Assembly: GCA_021292105.1 (NCBI GenBank)
Contig: CM037868.1
Location: 31,370,578-31,434,577 of the forward strand
Length of the DNA: 64,000 nt
Direction: 5' to 3'
DNA from: Anadara kagoshimensis
Taxonomy: Eukaryota; Mollusca; Bivalvia; Arcoida; Arcidae
Shown here: positions 63,547 to 64,000 of the stretch, in pieces
How the letters are laid out: every line of letters starts with the position of its first letter
Position numbering within the stretch: the first letter of the stretch is position 1
Notes under the pieces: generated by a model
The model's database searches: none
What the model saw: only the letters and a program-made list of their open reading frames with translations
Told to the model about the DNA's origin: nothing
Program-made: the position numbers and the translations under genes

Positions 63547-64000
63547 ATACAGTCAAACCTATCTATAAAGACCATCCAAGGAAACCCGCTAGTAAAAGTG
63601 GCCTTTATGGGCAGATGGCCTTTATGTACAGGTTCAAATAATATGAATAGAGAGCAATTAGGATACAATTGCACTGGCTTTAATAAGCAGGTGGCCTTTA
63701 TATTATGCCCAGAAGGATATCAGAGCAGAAATAAAACAACGTAGATGGCGGTGGATTGGACATGTGATGAGACAAGACAACAACAGTACCACCAGAGTCT
63801 CACTAAAATGGACACCAGATGGGAAGAGGAAGCGGGGAAGACCAAATGAAACATGGAGGTGGACAGAAGAGAAAGAGATGGGGATGGGGTGGAAGGAGCG
63901 GAAAAAGCAAAGGACAGACAGTTGTGGCGAGAGCTGATGGTGGCCTTATGTGCACATACGCACAAAGAGGATTAACTAAGTAAGTAAGATCTTTAAGGCA
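63547..64000 (+). mobile_element. MITE family D split by a LINE fragment
   Basis: ACAGTCAAACCTATCTATAA, AGTAAAAGTGGCCTTTATGG, TGTACAGGTTCAAATAATAT and AAGCAGGTGGCCTTTATA run to about 63703. After the LINE piece, ATCTTTAAGGCA (63989-64000) resumes the family D right end and runs off the window. Confidence 0.85.
63704..63988 (+). pseudogene. LINE C-terminal fragment inserted in family D
   Basis: One frame from 63716 reads IRAEIKQRRWRWIGHVMRQD, then SLKWTPDGKRKRGRPNETW. The RRWxWIGHVxR and LxWTPxGKRKRGRP motifs are typical of the C-terminal end of many animal LINE polyproteins. The frame then shifts near 63870; in another frame KAKDRQLWRELMVALCAHTH and KED end at a TAA (63975-63977). A short TAAGTAAGTAAG tail follows. 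It is severely 5' truncated and dead. Clade (for example CR1/RTE-like) cannot be decided from this end alone. Confidence 0.85.

Overview
The window is non-coding-rich, AT-rich animal DNA. The repeat types suggest a mollusc, most likely a bivalve: several tRNA-headed SINE families of the kind seen in molluscs, many short inverted-repeat elements, and an antistasin/WAP-type secreted protein gene. No bacterial, organelle or viral gene arrangement is visible. I cannot name the species.

Only one host gene is supported. It is on the minus strand at the right end (about 60.1 to 62.4 kb) and shows two exons: an internal phase 1-1 exon coding a WAP-like cysteine module (62283-62426) and a terminal exon coding an antistasin-like module that ends in a stop codon (60149-60240). 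The 2 kb intron between them is packed with mobile elements. Upstream exons are not clearly visible, so the gene is partial.

The rest is mostly mobile and tandem DNA. (1) A Penelope-like reverse transcriptase at 43.8-45.7 kb, broken by frameshifts, with five further 3'-end fragments at 1-232, 1375-1500, 8985-9274, 10950-11345 and 58155-58275. (2) Remnants of two or three LINE 3' ends (63.7 kb, 38.2 kb, perhaps 39.6 kb). (3) Three SINE families, called A, B and C here, which share a similar 3' tail. (4) Many non-autonomous inverted-repeat elements (families D to L here). Family E, with termini reading CAGACCTGTCGAAAGTTTAA, is the most abundant and is repeatedly inserted into itself. (5) A 6.5 kb transposon at 50602-57138 with about 830 bp inverted arms and a 5 bp target duplication; a second 2.76 kb transposon sits inside its left arm.

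Tandem arrays fill much of the middle: a 1.4 kb satellite (23.7-25.1 kb), a 2.6 kb minisatellite with a 17 bp unit and higher-order periods of 204 and 100 bp (25.4-28.0 kb), a GAT/GGT array (18 kb), a 22/29 bp array (12.7 kb) and a 96 bp array made from family E ends (43.0-43.45 kb). Long open frames in these arrays are by-products of the repeat, not genes.

The recurrent theme is nesting: SINE cut by MITE, MITE cut by SINE, MITE by LINE, and transposon inside transposon. This makes relative dating of the families possible. All calls were made by eye; copy limits are approximate to within some tens of bases unless terminal repeats define them.
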